Origin: Actinomyces massiliensis 4401292
GTDB taxonomy: Bacteria; Actinomycetota; Actinomycetes; Actinomycetales; Actinomycetaceae
Length of the DNA stretch: 64,000 nucleotides
Direction of reading: 5' to 3'
NCBI RefSeq assembly: GCF_000269805.1
Contig: NZ_JH711482.1
Location: 1-64,000 of the forward strand
Part shown: piece by piece, positions 34,478-42,962 of the stretch
How the letters are laid out: every line of letters starts with the position of its first letter
Position numbering within the stretch: the stretch's first letter is position 1
Made by a program: the position numbers and the translations under genes
The notes under the pieces: generated by a model
Databases searched by the model: none
What the model was told of the DNA's origin: nothing
Seen by the model: only the letters and a program-made list of their open reading frames with translations

Positions 34478-34483
34478 TACGCT
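34478..34483 (+). promoter_or_regulatory. -10 hexamer TACGCT of pyrD (leaderless layout)
   Basis: TACGCT is followed by exactly six bases and the GTG start of pyrD. There is no ribosome-binding site, so a leaderless mRNA is likely. Confidence 0.55.
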
Positions 34484-34489
34484 GGCGGT

Positions 34490-35548
34490 GTGCTCTACGA
34501 CCTGCTGTACAAGACCGTCCTGACGCGTATTGATCCCGAGCTCATCCACGACGTATGCATCGAGGCGATCGAGGCCACCAGCAGGGTCCCGCTCGTGCGC
34601 GATGCGGTGCGACAGCTGTGGGGGCGCCGCCCGGTCCTCCCGGTTCCCAGCGCCAATCAGGGCGGTCCCTTCATCAGGCCCGTGCCCGGCCTGCTCGGCC
34701 TGGCCGCCGGCATGGACAAGGAGGGGCGGGCCGTCGAGGGCATGGACATGCTCGGCTTCGGCTTCATCGAGGTCGGCACCTTCACCGCCAGTGCCCAGGA
34801 CGGCAACGACAAGCCCCGCATGTGGCGTCACCCGCAGATGCGGGCGATCCGCAATCGCATGGGGTTCAACAACTCCGGTGCCGATGAGGCGGCTCGACGC
34901 CTGCGCGCCTTGCGCTCGACCGCACGTGGTCGCTCCATCATCGTGGGCGCCAACATCGGCAAGACCAAGGTCACGGCGCTGACCGACGCCGTCGAGGACT
35001 ACCGCTACTCGGCCTCGCGAGTGGCGAGATGGGCCGACTATCTGGTCGTCAATGTCTCCAGCCCCAACACGCCCGGGCTGCGAACCCTCCAGAACGTCGA
35101 TGCGCTGCGCCCCATTCTGGAGGCGGTGCGCGATGCCGGCGATGCCGCCGCGCACCGCCATGTGCCCCTCTTGGTCAAGATAGCTCCGGACCTGGTTGAT
35201 GAGGACATCGATGCCGTGGCGGACCTGGTGACCGACATGGGACTGGACGGCGTCGTCGCCACCAACACCACCATCGACCACGACCTGGGCGAGGGCGGCC
35301 TATCCGGCGCGCCCCTCCTGCCGCGCTCGCTGGAGGTCGTGCGCCGCCTGCGCGCCCGTCTGGGGGAGGGGCCGATCATTATCGGGGTGGGCGGCATCTC
35401 CTCCATCATGGACGCCGAGCTCATGCTCGACGCGGGAGCCGATCTGCTCCAGGCCTACTCCGCCTTCGTCTACAACGGCCCGGCCTGGCCCGGCCGCATC
35501 AATCGGGCCCTGGCCACCACTCCTCGACGCACTCCCCGATGGCGGTGA
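34490..35548 (+). CDS. pyrD: Dihydroorotate dehydrogenase (quinone), class 2
   Basis: A 352-residue membrane-associated FMN enzyme that oxidises dihydroorotate to orotate with quinone in pyrimidine synthesis. The N-terminal helix YDLLYKTVLTRIDPELIHD is the class 2 membrane-docking segment. Conserved sites: AAGMDKEG, the GFNNSGAD region, the catalytic Ser in NVSSPNTPGLR, KIAPD, and GVGGI plus the C-terminal AGADLLQAYSAFVYNGP for FMN phosphate. GTG 34490 agrees with the TACGCT-N6 promoter and the start of the conserved helix. Confidence 0.96.
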   Translation: MLYDLLYKTVLTRIDPELIHDVCIEAIEATSRVPLVRDAVRQLWGRRPVLPVPSANQGGPFIRPVPGLLGLAAGMDKEGRAVEGMDMLGFGFIEVGTFTASAQDGNDKPRMWRHPQMRAIRNRMGFNNSGADEAARRLRALRSTARGRSIIVGANIGKTKVTALTDAVEDYRYSASRVARWADYLVVNVSSPNTPGLRTLQNVDALRPILEAVRDAGDAAAHRHVPLLVKIAPDLVDEDIDAVADLVTDMGLDGVVATNTTIDHDLGEGGLSGAPLLPRSLEVVRRLRARLGEGPIIIGVGGISSIMDAELMLDAGADLLQAYSAFVYNGPAWPGRINRALATTPRRTPRWR

Positions 35549-35664
35549 CACGCAGCGGCCGGTGTTTGATAACCTGCGCGGCGTCGCAATAAGCGGGAGA
35601 AGAGACTGCCTGTGAGGTCGGGCCGGCAGTCCGATGCTGTCGTCCTCCCAGGTGCCTCACCGCT

Positions 35665-36939
35665 ATGAATAACCCTGTCGCGCGCTCGAGCCGCGCTGAC
35701 TCATCCGACTCATCCGCTCGCACTCTTCTGGAGGCCGCCGGGCCGGGCTTCCTCGTCTGCGCCTATCTGGGGCGCCTCCCGGCCGCCATGAATCAGCTCG
35801 GCCTGCTTCTGGTCGTCTCCTCCGCCGGGAGGAGCCTGGCGCTGGCCGGTGCCGTGGTCGCCGCCGTCGGCCTGGGAACCGCCTTCGGAGCGCCGCTGAT
35901 CGGTCGCCTGCACGATCATCTGGGCGCCTGGCGGGTGACGAGCGGCGTGCTCCTGATCCAGACGGCCGCGCTGGTTCTCGTCTGGTGCGCGGTGAGCCGT
36001 GCACTGCCCGACTGGGTCATCCTGGCTGCGGGAGCGGTCATGGGCATGGCCAACCCGCAGGCGGGATCGGTTGCGCGCGCCGTGTGGTCCTCGATCGCAC
36101 GGGCGACCGACCAGCCCGCCCGCGCCCTGAGAATCATCCGCATCGGCATGGGCTGGGAAACCGCTGCCGACGAGACGAGCTTCGTCGTCGGGCCCGTTGC
36201 GGCCGGGGGCCTTGTCAGCCTCCTGGGGGCTCAGGGGACTGTCGTCGCGCTCGCCGCGCTGACCCTGGCAGGCGAGGGGCTGTTCGTCGCATGGCTGCTG
36301 GTTCACCACGACGCCGGTCATTCTGAGACGGACCGGGGGTCGCGCGGCGAACATGCTCGGGACCGGGCGCGGCCTGCTGCACCGGGGACCGTGGTGGGCG
36401 AGATGCTCCCAGTCCTTGTGGTCATCATGGGAGTCGGTGTCGTCTTCGGCACCACGCAGACGGCCCTGACATCCGTCCACGCCGCTCACGGCACCCCGGG
36501 ACTCACCGGGCCCGTCTACGGCTCCATGGGGATCACCTCCGCCCTGGTCGGCCTGGCGAGCCCGGGGCTGCGCGTCGGGCGCCTGCGCAAGACCGCCCTT
36601 GGCGGGATCGTCATACTCCTGTGCTCACTGGCATTGATGGGCGTGCCGTCCGCCATCGCCACGGAAGCCGTCATCCTGTGCCTGGGCGCCGCGGTGGGCA
36701 TGACCCTGGTGACCTGCTATTCGCGAGTGGAGGAGCTCGCGCCCGCCGGTCGCGTCACCGGCGCCATGACCGTGGCCTCCACGGGCAATGTCCTGGGCGT
36801 CTCTCTGGGGAGCCTGGTCACCGGGGCGATCGGGGGCGACCTTCACCTCGGCAATCTGCCCGCCGCCGTGGCCGGGGCGTGCATGGTCGTGGTGGCCCTG
36901 GGCGAGGCCGGCCGGGCGGGGCTGCGGCGCCGGGGCTAG
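35665..36939 (+). CDS. Major facilitator superfamily transporter
   Basis: A 424-residue membrane protein with 12 predicted helices in two halves, joined by a charged loop near 220-245 (ETDRGSRGEHARDRARP). Gly/Ala-rich helices and the GAPLIGRLHDHLGAWR loop after helix 2 resemble the MFS motif A (GxLxDRxGRR). Related actinobacterial proteins are called putative arabinose- or drug-type efflux proteins, but nothing defines the substrate here. The ATG at 35665 is 116 nt after pyrD and has no clear ribosome-binding site. A hairpin overlaps the stop. Confidence 0.82.
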   Translation: MNNPVARSSRADSSDSSARTLLEAAGPGFLVCAYLGRLPAAMNQLGLLLVVSSAGRSLALAGAVVAAVGLGTAFGAPLIGRLHDHLGAWRVTSGVLLIQTAALVLVWCAVSRALPDWVILAAGAVMGMANPQAGSVARAVWSSIARATDQPARALRIIRIGMGWETAADETSFVVGPVAAGGLVSLLGAQGTVVALAALTLAGEGLFVAWLLVHHDAGHSETDRGSRGEHARDRARPAAPGTVVGEMLPVLVVIMGVGVVFGTTQTALTSVHAAHGTPGLTGPVYGSMGITSALVGLASPGLRVGRLRKTALGGIVILLCSLALMGVPSAIATEAVILCLGAAVGMTLVTCYSRVEELAPAGRVTGAMTVASTGNVLGVSLGSLVTGAIGGDLHLGNLPAAVAGACMVVVALGEAGRAGLRRRG

Positions 36940-36948
36940 CGGCGCCGC
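36924..36948. terminator. Hairpin between convergent MFS and aldo/keto reductase genes
   Basis: GCGGCGCC pairs with GGCGCCGC across a 9-nt loop that contains the MFS stop codon. The 8-bp all-G/C stem sits at the convergence of the two genes and could serve both strands. Confidence 0.5.
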
Positions 36949-36954
36949 CTGCGG

Positions 36955-37962
36955 TCAGGCCGGGCGCTTGTCCGGCGAGCGGGTCAGGCCCGGGTCGCGG
37001 GCGACCACCTCGCCCAGGGCAGTGTCGATCGCCTCCATGACGTCGCCGTCGAGCCTGACGCCGGAGGCCTTGACGTTCTCGACCAGCTGCTCGGGGCGGG
37101 AGGCCCCCACCAGGGCTGCGGAGACATAATCGTGCTGCAGGACCCAGGCGATCGCCAGCTGGGGCATGGTCAGCCCGGCGTCCGCGGCGATCGGCTTGAG
37201 CTTCTGAACGGCTGCGAGCACCTCGTCGCTCATCCAGCGGGCGATCATGTCCTTGCCGCCCTTGTCGTCGGTGGCGCGGGAGCCGGCCGGGGGCTGCCGG
37301 CCGGGCAGGTACTTGCCGGACAGGACGCCCTCGGCCATCGGCGACCATACGATCTGCCCCATGCCCAGCTCGGTGGAGACGGGCACGACGCGCTCCTCGA
37401 TCACGCGCCACAGCGCCGAGTACTGGGGCTGGTTGGACACCAGGCGGAACCCCATCTGGGCGGCGAGTTCCTGACCCGCCCGGATCTGGTCCGCAGTCCA
37501 CTCCGAGACCCCGATGTAGAGGGCCTTGCCGGAGCGGACGACGTCGGCGAAGGCCTGCATCGTCTCCTCCAGCGGAGTCTCGTAGTCGTAGCGATGCGCC
37601 TGGTAGAGGTCCACGTAGTCCGTGCCCAGGCGGCGCAGTGAGCCGTTGATGCCCTCCATGATGTGCTTGCGCGACAGGCCGACGTCATTGGGGCCCTTGG
37701 GGCCGATGGGCCAGTAGACCTTGGTGAAGATCTCCAGGCCCTCCCGGCGCTGCCCCGCCAGTGCTCTGCCGAGGACCTCCTCGGCCCTCGTGTTGGCGTA
37801 GACGTCGGCGGTGTCGAAGCTGGTGATACCCAGGTCGAGCGCGGTATGCACGCACTGGATGGCGGTGTCGGCCTCCACCTGGGAGCCGTGGGTGAGCCAG
37901 TTGCCGTAGGTGATCTCCGTGATCTTGAGACCGGAGCTGCCGAGATGACGGTATGCGACCAT
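36955..37962 (-). CDS. Aldo/keto reductase (Kv-beta type)
   Basis: A 335-residue NADPH-dependent oxidoreductase with a TIM-barrel fold. The tetrad is visible: Asp in FDTADVYANTRAEEVLG, Tyr in the same segment, Lys in EIFTKVYWP, and His in YQAHRYDYETP. The C-terminal GASRPEQLVENVKA binds the NADPH phosphate. It resembles the voltage-gated K+ channel beta-subunit-like group; the physiological substrate is unknown. I use ATG 37962 because TAGGCT lies six bases upstream (leaderless layout); a GTG at 37968 would add two residues. Confidence 0.93.
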   Translation of the reverse strand: MVAYRHLGSSGLKITEITYGNWLTHGSQVEADTAIQCVHTALDLGITSFDTADVYANTRAEEVLGRALAGQRREGLEIFTKVYWPIGPKGPNDVGLSRKHIMEGINGSLRRLGTDYVDLYQAHRYDYETPLEETMQAFADVVRSGKALYIGVSEWTADQIRAGQELAAQMGFRLVSNQPQYSALWRVIEERVVPVSTELGMGQIVWSPMAEGVLSGKYLPGRQPPAGSRATDDKGGKDMIARWMSDEVLAAVQKLKPIAADAGLTMPQLAIAWVLQHDYVSAALVGASRPEQLVENVKASGVRLDGDVMEAIDTALGEVVARDPGLTRSPDKRPA

Positions 37963-37968
37963 GGCCAC

Positions 37969-37974
37969 AGCCTA
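37969..37974 (-). promoter_or_regulatory. -10 hexamer TAGGCT of the aldo/keto reductase gene
   Basis: On the minus strand TAGGCT, then GTGGCC, then ATG: a 6-nt gap to the start codon and no ribosome-binding site. TTACAA is a weak -35 match 17 bp upstream. Confidence 0.55.
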
Positions 37975-38001
37975 GATGGTTGGTTCCGGGCTTGTAAGCG
38001 C

Positions 38002-38601
38002 TCAGGACGGGTACTCGCGGCGGGCGACCTGAGGTGAGGGCTGGCGCCAGCGGCGCAGATTGAAGCAGCGCGAGAAGATGTACCAGAAGATCGTCCCCTG
38101 GGCCTGTACCTTGTCCGCCCCGAACTTGGCGTGCAGCCGGCGGCGCACCAGCCACCAGCACACCACGGCGTCGATGATGGACAGGAGGAACACGGCGTAC
38201 AGGCACATCATGAGCAGCAGCCCGATCTGAGGCATCCGCGTCTGGAATCCGAACATGATGACCATGAGCAGGACGCTCAGCGGCAGGAAGGCCTCGCCCA
38301 GGCTGAAGCGGGCGTCCACGTAGTCGCGGATGTAGCGCTTGACCGGCCCCTTGTCGCGGGCCGGCAGATAGCGCTCATCGCCGGTGCGCATGGCCTCGCG
38401 CTGACGCCTCCAGGACTCGTCCTGCTCAGCGCGCGCCTTGGCCTTGGCCGCCTTGCGGTCGGTGGGCACCACCGGGTGCAGACGACGCGCCTCGGCGTCC
38501 TTGCGCTTGGGCGTGGCGCGCCCCTTCCCTGTTGACTTGGCGGAGGTTTCGACGACCGGCTCGGGCTCGAGCGCAGCGGCGCGCTTCTTGAACAGCTTCA
38601 C
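38002..38601 (-). CDS. DUF3043 membrane protein
   Basis: A 199-residue actinobacterial DUF3043 protein. A basic, disordered N-terminal ~90 residues (KLFKKRAAALEPEP, Lys/Arg-rich) is followed by RYIRDYVDARFSLGEAFLPLSV and two membrane helices (about 115-135 and 138-160), then a short basic tail. Function unknown. The GTG at 38601 is chosen because TACCCT lies six bases upstream and because family members start with the same xKLF; the open frame runs further but would overlap the divergent dipeptidase gene. Confidence 0.87.
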   Translation of the reverse strand: MKLFKKRAAALEPEPVVETSAKSTGKGRATPKRKDAEARRLHPVVPTDRKAAKAKARAEQDESWRRQREAMRTGDERYLPARDKGPVKRYIRDYVDARFSLGEAFLPLSVLLMVIMFGFQTRMPQIGLLLMMCLYAVFLLSIIDAVVCWWLVRRRLHAKFGADKVQAQGTIFWYIFSRCFNLRRWRQPSPQVARREYPS

Positions 38602-38607
38602 ATGAAC

Positions 38608-38634
38608 AGGGTAGCGGCTCACCCGCGATACCCT
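38608..38634. promoter_or_regulatory. Back-to-back leaderless promoters (DUF3043 and dipeptidase)
   Basis: AGGGTA at 38608-38613 is TACCCT on the minus strand, 6 nt from GTG 38601. TACCCT at 38629-38634 on the plus strand is 7 nt from ATG 38642. The two -10 elements are only 15 bp apart, so the -35 contact region of each polymerase covers the other promoter. The genes probably compete for transcription initiation. Confidence 0.55.
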
Positions 38635-38641
38635 GAAAACC

Positions 38642-40063
38642 ATGATCACTGCCGCCGCCCTGCGCTCCGCCGTCCATGAGTCCTTCGAGACCGTCGTCTC
38701 CGATCTGGTGGAGCTCGTCTCCATCCCCTCGGTGTCGGCCTCCAGTCATGATCAGGCCCAGGTGCGCCGCAGCGCCGAGCACGTCGCCGATCTGCTGCGC
38801 GGCGCCGGCCTGGACGCCGAGGTGCTCAGTGTCGAGGGGGCTGACGGCCTCATGGGGCGCCCGGCGGTCCTGGCCCACCGCGAGGGCGCCGCCGGGGCTC
38901 CCCGCGTGCTCCTCTACGCCCACCACGACGTCCAGCCCGTCGGCGACCCCTCCGCCTGGGCCCAGGCCGATCCCTTCGCCGCGGAGCGCCGCGGGGAGCG
39001 CCTCTTCGGCCGCGGCGCCGCCGACGACGGCGCCGGCGTCGTCACCCACGTCCACGCCCTGCGCGCGCTCGCCGCACTCGCGGATGATGGGCTCCCCTGC
39101 TCGGTGACCGTGTTCATCGAGGGGGAGGAAGAGGTCGGCTCGCCCTCTTTCGAGGCCTTCCTGGCCGCCCACCGCGACCGGCTCGCCGCAGATGTCATCG
39201 TCGTCGCGGACTCCTCCAACTGGAAGGTCGGCGTTCCGGCCCTGACCACATCCCTGCGCGGTGTCGTGCAGGTCGATGTGCGCCTGGATGTCTTGGATCA
39301 TGCTCTGCACTCCGGCCAGTACGGCGGTCCGGTCCTGGATGCCGTGACCTCCATGTGCCGCCTGGTGGCAACCCTCCATGACGAGCGCGGCGATGTCGCC
39401 GTGCCCGGCCTGGTCTCCCGGCCCCAGGCCGCGCCGGACTTCCCCGACTACCCCGAGGACGCCTTCCGCGCTGATGCGGGTCTCCTGGAGGGAGTCGAGC
39501 TGGTCGGCAGCGGTGACCTCACCGCGCGCCTGTGGACCAAGCCGACTCTGACCGTCATCGGCATGGATGTCACTCCTCTGGAACTGGCGGGCAACGTTCT
39601 GGCTCCTGCCTGCACGGCGCGCCTGTCCATGCGCATCGCGCCCGGGCAGGACCCGCAGGCCGCCCTGGAGGCGCTGCGCTCTCACCTGGAGGCCCACGCC
39701 CCCTTCGGCGCCCGCCTGACCGTGGCGCAGGGCGAGGTCGGCCCCGCCTTCGACGGCTCCTCGGACAGTCCGGCTGGGCGCGCCGCTCACTGGGCACTGA
39801 CCACCGCCTTCGGGCAGGACTGCGTCGACATCGGTCAGGGCGGCTCCATTCCCTTCATCTCCACTCTTCAGGAGACCTTCCCCGATGCTCAGGTGCTCGT
39901 CACCGGCATTGAGGACCCGGACACCCGCGCCCACAGCGAGGACGAGTCCATGCATCTGGGCGACCTCGAGCGCATCGTCATCGGTGAGGCACTGCTCCTG
40001 GCGCGTCTGGGCGGGGCGATCGACGGCCCCCAGGATGCTGAGAGCGCAGGGGCGCAGCGGTGA
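38642..40063 (+). CDS. M20 family dipeptidase/metallopeptidase
   Basis: A 473-residue zinc exopeptidase of the M20 carnosinase/ArgE group. Metal ligands are visible: His and the adjacent Asp in YAHHDVQPVG, Asp in GRGAADDGAGV, the catalytic Glu and ligand Glu in FIEGEEEVGSPS, Asp in VVADSSNW, and His in TRAHSEDESM. The insert between (about 195-330) is the dimerisation domain. Cytoplasmic, likely acting on imported dipeptides. A glycerate-kinase-like gene follows after 16 nt. Confidence 0.92.
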   Translation: MITAAALRSAVHESFETVVSDLVELVSIPSVSASSHDQAQVRRSAEHVADLLRGAGLDAEVLSVEGADGLMGRPAVLAHREGAAGAPRVLLYAHHDVQPVGDPSAWAQADPFAAERRGERLFGRGAADDGAGVVTHVHALRALAALADDGLPCSVTVFIEGEEEVGSPSFEAFLAAHRDRLAADVIVVADSSNWKVGVPALTTSLRGVVQVDVRLDVLDHALHSGQYGGPVLDAVTSMCRLVATLHDERGDVAVPGLVSRPQAAPDFPDYPEDAFRADAGLLEGVELVGSGDLTARLWTKPTLTVIGMDVTPLELAGNVLAPACTARLSMRIAPGQDPQAALEALRSHLEAHAPFGARLTVAQGEVGPAFDGSSDSPAGRAAHWALTTAFGQDCVDIGQGGSIPFISTLQETFPDAQVLVTGIEDPDTRAHSEDESMHLGDLERIVIGEALLLARLGGAIDGPQDAESAGAQR

Positions 40064-40079
40064 GCGGGGCGGCACGCCT

Positions 40080-41273
40080 ATGAGGATTCTCCTGGCCACG
40101 GGGGCCATGTACCCCGAGCCGGGCGGTGCGCCCATCGTCGCCCCGCACGCGGGACTGGCGGCCTCCGACGCGGCGGCGGCGCTCTTGGCGGGCTGGAGGG
40201 CCCGGCGCGATGACGACGTGCTGGTCGCACTGCCCATCCCCGACGGCGGTCCCGGCACCGCTCAGGCCATCGGGGCCGATCACGTGTCGGCCCGCCGCGC
40301 CCTCCAGGCCTACAGTCCGCTCGGCGAGGTTCGCGAGGTCGACCTGTTGCAGCTTCGTGGAGCATCCGGTGCCCGGGCGCGGGAGGGCGTTGGTCGCACC
40401 TGGCTGCTGGACGCGGCCAGACTGACTGCCGTTCCCGCGGATGTCGACCTGGCCGCCAGAGAGGCGCGCGAGGGCACGACCGACGGCCTGGGAGAGGCTC
40501 TCGCTCAGGCGTTGACTCTGGTGGGCGCCGGCGACACCCTCGTCGTCGGCCTGGCGCGCTCGGCGGTGCATGACGGCGGACGCGGGCTGCTTGACGGACT
40601 TGGCGGGCCAACGGCGGCGCATGCGCTCTTCGAAGGACGGGAGGTGCTGCTGGCTCTCGCCGATGGCATTGCCCTGGGCGGACTGGCGGGGGCCGGCCAG
40701 GCCTTGACGACGCTGACGGCATTGAGCCCCGCCGAGGCCCAGGAGCGGGATCGTCTGGCGTGTACTGCGGCCTCCCAGGCGATCGGCCTCATCGGCGCGC
40801 CACGTCGCGGGGCGCTGGCTATGGCGGGCAGCGCCGGCGACTCCGAGGACCGTCTGTCGATTTCGTCGTGGGGAACGGGAGCCGCCGGGGGCGGAGCGGC
40901 CGTGCTGCGGGCCCTCGGCGCCCGGGCCGTGCCCGGTGCGCGGGTGATGGCTCACCTGCTGGGCCTGGATGATGCTGTGAACGGGCAGGATCTGGTGGTC
41001 ACGAGCGCGGGGGAGGTCTACGACGTGCTTGCCGACAGTGTCATCGCCGTCGTCGGCACGGCGGCGGGCGCCCTGGCGCTGCCCACCGTGCTCGTGGCCG
41101 GACGATCCCTCGTTCCTCGTGGCGAGCTCGCCGAAGCGGGCATCGTCAGTTCCTACGCCCTGGAGGACGCGGGGGCGGGGATCGCCGTCGACTGGAACGA
41201 GGGCGGGCCCACAGCCGTTGAGGAGCGCCTGTTCACGATGGGCTCGCGGCTGGCCCGCTCCTGGTCGCGCTGA
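40080..41273 (+). CDS. Divergent glycerate-kinase-like protein
   Basis: A 397-residue protein related to GlxK-type glycerate 2-kinases. The order of motifs is kept but altered: the usual D-SFKG-L-A-EAA region is IVAPHAGLAASDAAAALLAGW, and ADGGEGT is IPDGGPGT. Later segments (VVGTAAGALALPTVLVAGR) fit the C-terminal lobe of the fold. The loss of the catalytic-loop Lys and Glu suggests changed or lost kinase activity. ATG 40080 is 16 nt after the dipeptidase stop, with only weak GGGGCGG upstream. Other possibility: a homologue with a different substrate. Confidence 0.62.
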   Translation: MRILLATGAMYPEPGGAPIVAPHAGLAASDAAAALLAGWRARRDDDVLVALPIPDGGPGTAQAIGADHVSARRALQAYSPLGEVREVDLLQLRGASGARAREGVGRTWLLDAARLTAVPADVDLAAREAREGTTDGLGEALAQALTLVGAGDTLVVGLARSAVHDGGRGLLDGLGGPTAAHALFEGREVLLALADGIALGGLAGAGQALTTLTALSPAEAQERDRLACTAASQAIGLIGAPRRGALAMAGSAGDSEDRLSISSWGTGAAGGGAAVLRALGARAVPGARVMAHLLGLDDAVNGQDLVVTSAGEVYDVLADSVIAVVGTAAGALALPTVLVAGRSLVPRGELAEAGIVSSYALEDAGAGIAVDWNEGGPTAVEERLFTMGSRLARSWSR

Positions 41274-41306
41274 TGCCGCCGGTTGTGAGCAGCGCGGCCA
41301 GTGCGA

Positions 41307-42332
41307 TCAACCGACGGTCGTCGGGTGGGGCACCTGAGCGGTCGAACCGCGCACGATGAGGTCCGGGGCGAAGAGCACTTCCCGGTCCGGGATCTCCTCG
41401 TCGGCGATGATGGACATGAGCGTGGTGACAGCGGCTCGGCAGATGGCCGCCACGGGCTGGCGCACGGTCGACAGGGGCGGGTTGGTCATGGGGATGAGCG
41501 CCGTGTCGTCGTAACCGATCACGGACAGCTCCTCTGGAATGGCCAGCCCGCGGCGACGAGCGCCGCCGATGGCGCCCAGGGCCATGATGTCCGAGCCGCA
41601 GACGATGCCCGTGCACCCCTGGTCGATGAGATTGCCGGCGGCAATGGTCCCGCCTTCATAGGAGTAGAGGGTTTCGACGATCCGCAGTGGCTGGTCGGGC
41701 AGTGCGGATCGCATGGCGTCCGCGTAGCCCGCGCGCTTGCGCTGAGCGGGGACCATGCGCAGAGGACCCGTGGCCAGTCCGATCCGGGAGTGCCCCAGGC
41801 TGGTGAGGTACTCCACCGCGATTCGAGCGGCGGCGCGGTCGTCGGTGGTGAATCCCGGCGCCTTGATCGTTGGAGCGTTTCCGTTGATCGTCACCAGGGG
41901 TACGCCCCGTTCGCGCAGCCTCTGGTAGCGGGTCACATCGCTGCTGGTGTCGGAATGCCGACCGGAGACGAAGACGATGCCGGAGACTCCCCGGTCGACG
42001 AGCATCTCGATGTACTCGTCCTCGCTCGTTCCCCCCGGTGTCTGCGTGCACAGCAGGGGAGTGTGCCCGCTGGCTGCCAGCAGTTGCTCGATCTCTTGGG
42101 CGAAAGCCGGGAAGATTGGGTTCCTCAGCTCCGGAACGACCAGGCCGACCAGTCCTCGCGAGCTCTGCCGCAAGGACTCGGGGCGCTCGTAGCCGAGCAG
42201 GTCGAGCGCGACCAGCACTTGGCGTCGGGTGACGTCGGCGACGTTCGACTTCCCATTGAGAACTCGTGAGACCGTCGCGGTGGAAACCCCTGCCTGCTCT
42301 GCGATGTCAGCCAGGGTGAGACGCTGCTGCAC
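41307..42332 (-). CDS. LacI family transcriptional regulator
   Basis: A 341-residue LacI/GalR regulator. The N-terminal helix-turn-helix is LTLADIAEQAGVSTATVSRVL, with the hinge helix near LLGYERPESLR, and an effector-binding domain with LVGLVVPELRNPIF and SVIGYDDTALIPM. I start at GTG 42332, which has AGGAG 9 nt upstream; ATG 42341 directly abuts AGGAG and would leave no spacer. Its target is not obvious: candidates are the GTTTCAT/TGAAAC repeats upstream or the GH13-like gene at 42963. Its 3' end converges on the glycerate-kinase-like gene. Confidence 0.9.
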   Translation of the reverse strand: MQQRLTLADIAEQAGVSTATVSRVLNGKSNVADVTRRQVLVALDLLGYERPESLRQSSRGLVGLVVPELRNPIFPAFAQEIEQLLAASGHTPLLCTQTPGGTSEDEYIEMLVDRGVSGIVFVSGRHSDTSSDVTRYQRLRERGVPLVTINGNAPTIKAPGFTTDDRAAARIAVEYLTSLGHSRIGLATGPLRMVPAQRKRAGYADAMRSALPDQPLRIVETLYSYEGGTIAAGNLIDQGCTGIVCGSDIMALGAIGGARRRGLAIPEELSVIGYDDTALIPMTNPPLSTVRQPVAAICRAAVTTLMSIIADEEIPDREVLFAPDLIVRGSTAQVPHPTTVG

Positions 42333-42537
42333 GGTAGTCATCTCCTAGGTGTCGATCCGGGCGTATGCGCAGCGGCGCGTCCGGCTCCGGCATGGACGAA
42401 TGGGATGGTGATCGGAATCTGGACTCCTCGGCTTCCGGCTCGTGCAGCGGTTTCATGAGTTTCATACCCGCGGCGTCCACGACGCGGGCGCGCACCACAT
42501 CGAGAACTCCCGTAGACAGACCTCCGCAATGGAGATC

Positions 42538-42560
42538 TGAAACATGACCGTACCGTTTCA
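42538..42560. promoter_or_regulatory. TGAAAC-N11-GTTTCA dyad upstream of the second lacI gene
   Basis: TGAAAC (42538-42543) and GTTTCA (42555-42560) are perfect inverted half sites. The same half site is repeated directly at 42450 and 42459, between this dyad and the lacI start. The half site TGAAAC is common in LacI-family operators, though usually with a shorter centre. Confidence 0.4.
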
Positions 42561-42853
42561 TGGGCCTTGCAGTCTAGTCCGGCATCCGTCGCCTACCGCC
42601 CGGTCGACCGGGAGGGCGGCGAGGGCGCAGGGCCTGGTGACGTTGTCGTCGTCTGCGATCTGCAGACTTGCGGGCGGTTCGGGCGGCGATGCGGGGAAGA
42701 ACGCGATGGGCGCTGTGCGGGCGTGCGTGAAGACGTGCAGGAGGGGATCCCCACTCATCCTCGAGTGTTCGGAACGGGGCGGCTGCGATAGTCGTGGTGG
42801 GGCGTGAGCAGGAGTGGCGGGAGCGGGGCAAGCGGGGGAGAAGAAGCGCTGGT

Positions 42854-42909
42854 GATTCAGCGGATTCAGTGAATTCAGCGGATTGACTGAACTCAGACTG
42901 AACTCAGTG
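42854..42909. repeat. Degenerate 9-bp tandem repeat
   Basis: About six successive units: GATTCAGCG, GATTCAGTG, AATTCAGCG, GATTGACTG, AACTCAGACTG, AACTCAGTG. Opposite-sense parts (TTCAGTGAA and CTGAACTCAG) can pair, so RNA from the GH13-like gene, which ends 54 bases away, could form alternative hairpins. It may act as a terminator region or be a small unstable repeat. Confidence 0.55.
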
Positions 42910-42962
42910 AGCCGGGGCGGCTCGGTTCGGGGCGAGAGTGGGGGTGAGGCTCAGGCGCGAGC

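Larger units (their letters stand above)
42342..42962. other. 621-base gene-free region
   Basis: No convincing ORF is seen on either strand; the short open frames lack ribosome-binding sites and recognisable families. It holds the LacI promoter side, with GTTTCAT at 42450-42456, 42459-42465 and 42555-42561 and a TGAAAC/GTTTCA dyad. The other end, past the GH13-like stop, holds a degenerate 9-bp tandem repeat at 42854-42909. It could be the remains of deleted genes, but no coding remnant can be shown. Confidence 0.6.

Noticed and set aside
42338-42561. Short minus-strand frames as remnants of a lost gene
   Set aside because: A few segments look protein-like, but no family can be named and the frames are not continuous, so calling a pseudogene is not supported.
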